Origin: Pyrinomonadaceae bacterium
Lineage (GTDB): Bacteria; Acidobacteriota; Blastocatellia; Pyrinomonadales; Pyrinomonadaceae
Assembly (NCBI GenBank): GCA_026786155.1
Contig: JAJAYR010000310.1
Span: 1 to 6,958, forward strand
Length of the DNA: 6,958 bases
Direction: 5' to 3'
Shown here: piece by piece, positions 6,791-6,958 of the stretch
Layout of the letters: every line of letters begins with the position of its first letter
How positions within the stretch are numbered: position 1 is the first letter of the stretch
Translations under genes and position numbers: made by a program
The notes under the pieces: model-generated
The model's database searches: none
What the model was told of the DNA's origin: nothing
What the model saw: only the letters and a program-made list of their open reading frames with translations

Positions 6791-6958
6791 GCCGTGCTGT
6801 TTGACATTAAATCGCCAAAACTCGTATATGGCAAAACTTTCGGCGCGTCAATCAAAGTGCCGTCGGGACCCGGTGATTTCGGAGTAAGTTTGATTGCGCC
6901 GGTTACTTTATTTGCCTCTGATGTCGCCGTCACGACATTTGAACCCGCCGCCGACTGC
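6691..6958 (-). CDS. 3' end of an unidentified gene entering from the right edge, probably truncated
   Basis: An open frame runs in from the edge without a stop. It encodes a Ser/Thr/Ala-rich and Pro/Gly-rich stretch (TGAIKLTPKSPGPDGTL), then VLPYTSFGDLMSNS, and then a strongly hydrophobic segment AWMLILFIFIQVIWV that looks like a membrane helix. After that helix the frame enters DNA that codes, in another frame, for the synthetase remnant, and stops at 6691-6693. The last ~18 residues are therefore likely out-of-frame read-through of synthetase sequence, and the real gene probably lost its 3' end at about 6740-6760. Codon choice before the junction looks like genuine coding sequence. A membrane protein, possibly a transporter, is the most I can say; I do not recognise the family. 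A GTG at 6931-6933 is not a likely start because the frame is open through the edge. Confidence 0.45.
   Translation of the reverse strand, partial: QSAAGSNVVTATSEANKVTGAIKLTPKSPGPDGTLIDAPKVLPYTSFGDLMSNSTAWMLILFIFIQVIWVMSECGNRWKIPTFRAMSP

Overview
All convincing genes in this window lie on the minus strand, so the text below reads from high to low coordinates. Base composition is moderate, roughly half G+C. Codons are rich in GCG, CGC, GAA, AAA and TTT, and Shine-Dalgarno-like sites precede two genes. This is a bacterial chromosome segment devoted to acetate and formate/molybdoenzyme metabolism. The host cannot be fixed from the sequence alone; the style and gene set would fit an Acidobacteriota-like or related Gram-negative heterotroph, and that is a low-confidence guess.

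Right-hand part (6958 to about 4883): a zone of gene decay. A reading frame enters from beyond the right edge with a hydrophobic stretch at its end, and runs directly into the last quarter of an AMP-forming acetyl-CoA synthetase whose first three quarters are missing. An 80-base palindromic repeat (6214-6293) follows. Next comes a second, more divergent acetyl-CoA synthetase relative of the Bacillus AcsA type. It is broken twice: an in-frame loss of about 120 residues that removes the ATP-binding P-loop, and a one-base frameshift in a short T run.

Middle and left-hand part (4859 to 1): an intact block. After an AT-rich intergenic palindrome built from degenerate 7-bp units come three tightly packed genes: a complete acs (651 codons), a small 123-codon protein of unknown function, and a large molybdopterin oxidoreductase of the FdhF/YdeP type that runs off the left edge. 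Gaps are 20 and 15 bases, so the three look like one operon. The oxidoreductase has no ATG, GTG or TTG at the place its ribosome-binding site points to; the codon there is ATA.

Together the window shows three neighbouring acetyl-CoA synthetase-family genes in different states: one intact and apparently operonic with a formate-dehydrogenase-like enzyme, two ruined. Acs would make acetyl-CoA from acetate, ATP and CoA in the cytoplasm. The oxidoreductase probably handles formate or a similar small substrate at a molybdenum or tungsten centre. The small middle protein may be linked to that enzyme. No rRNA, tRNA, CRISPR array or recognisable transposase was seen. No wholly new system is evident; the points most worth a second look are the two intergenic palindromes, the ATA start, and the pattern of precise damage to the synthetase copies.
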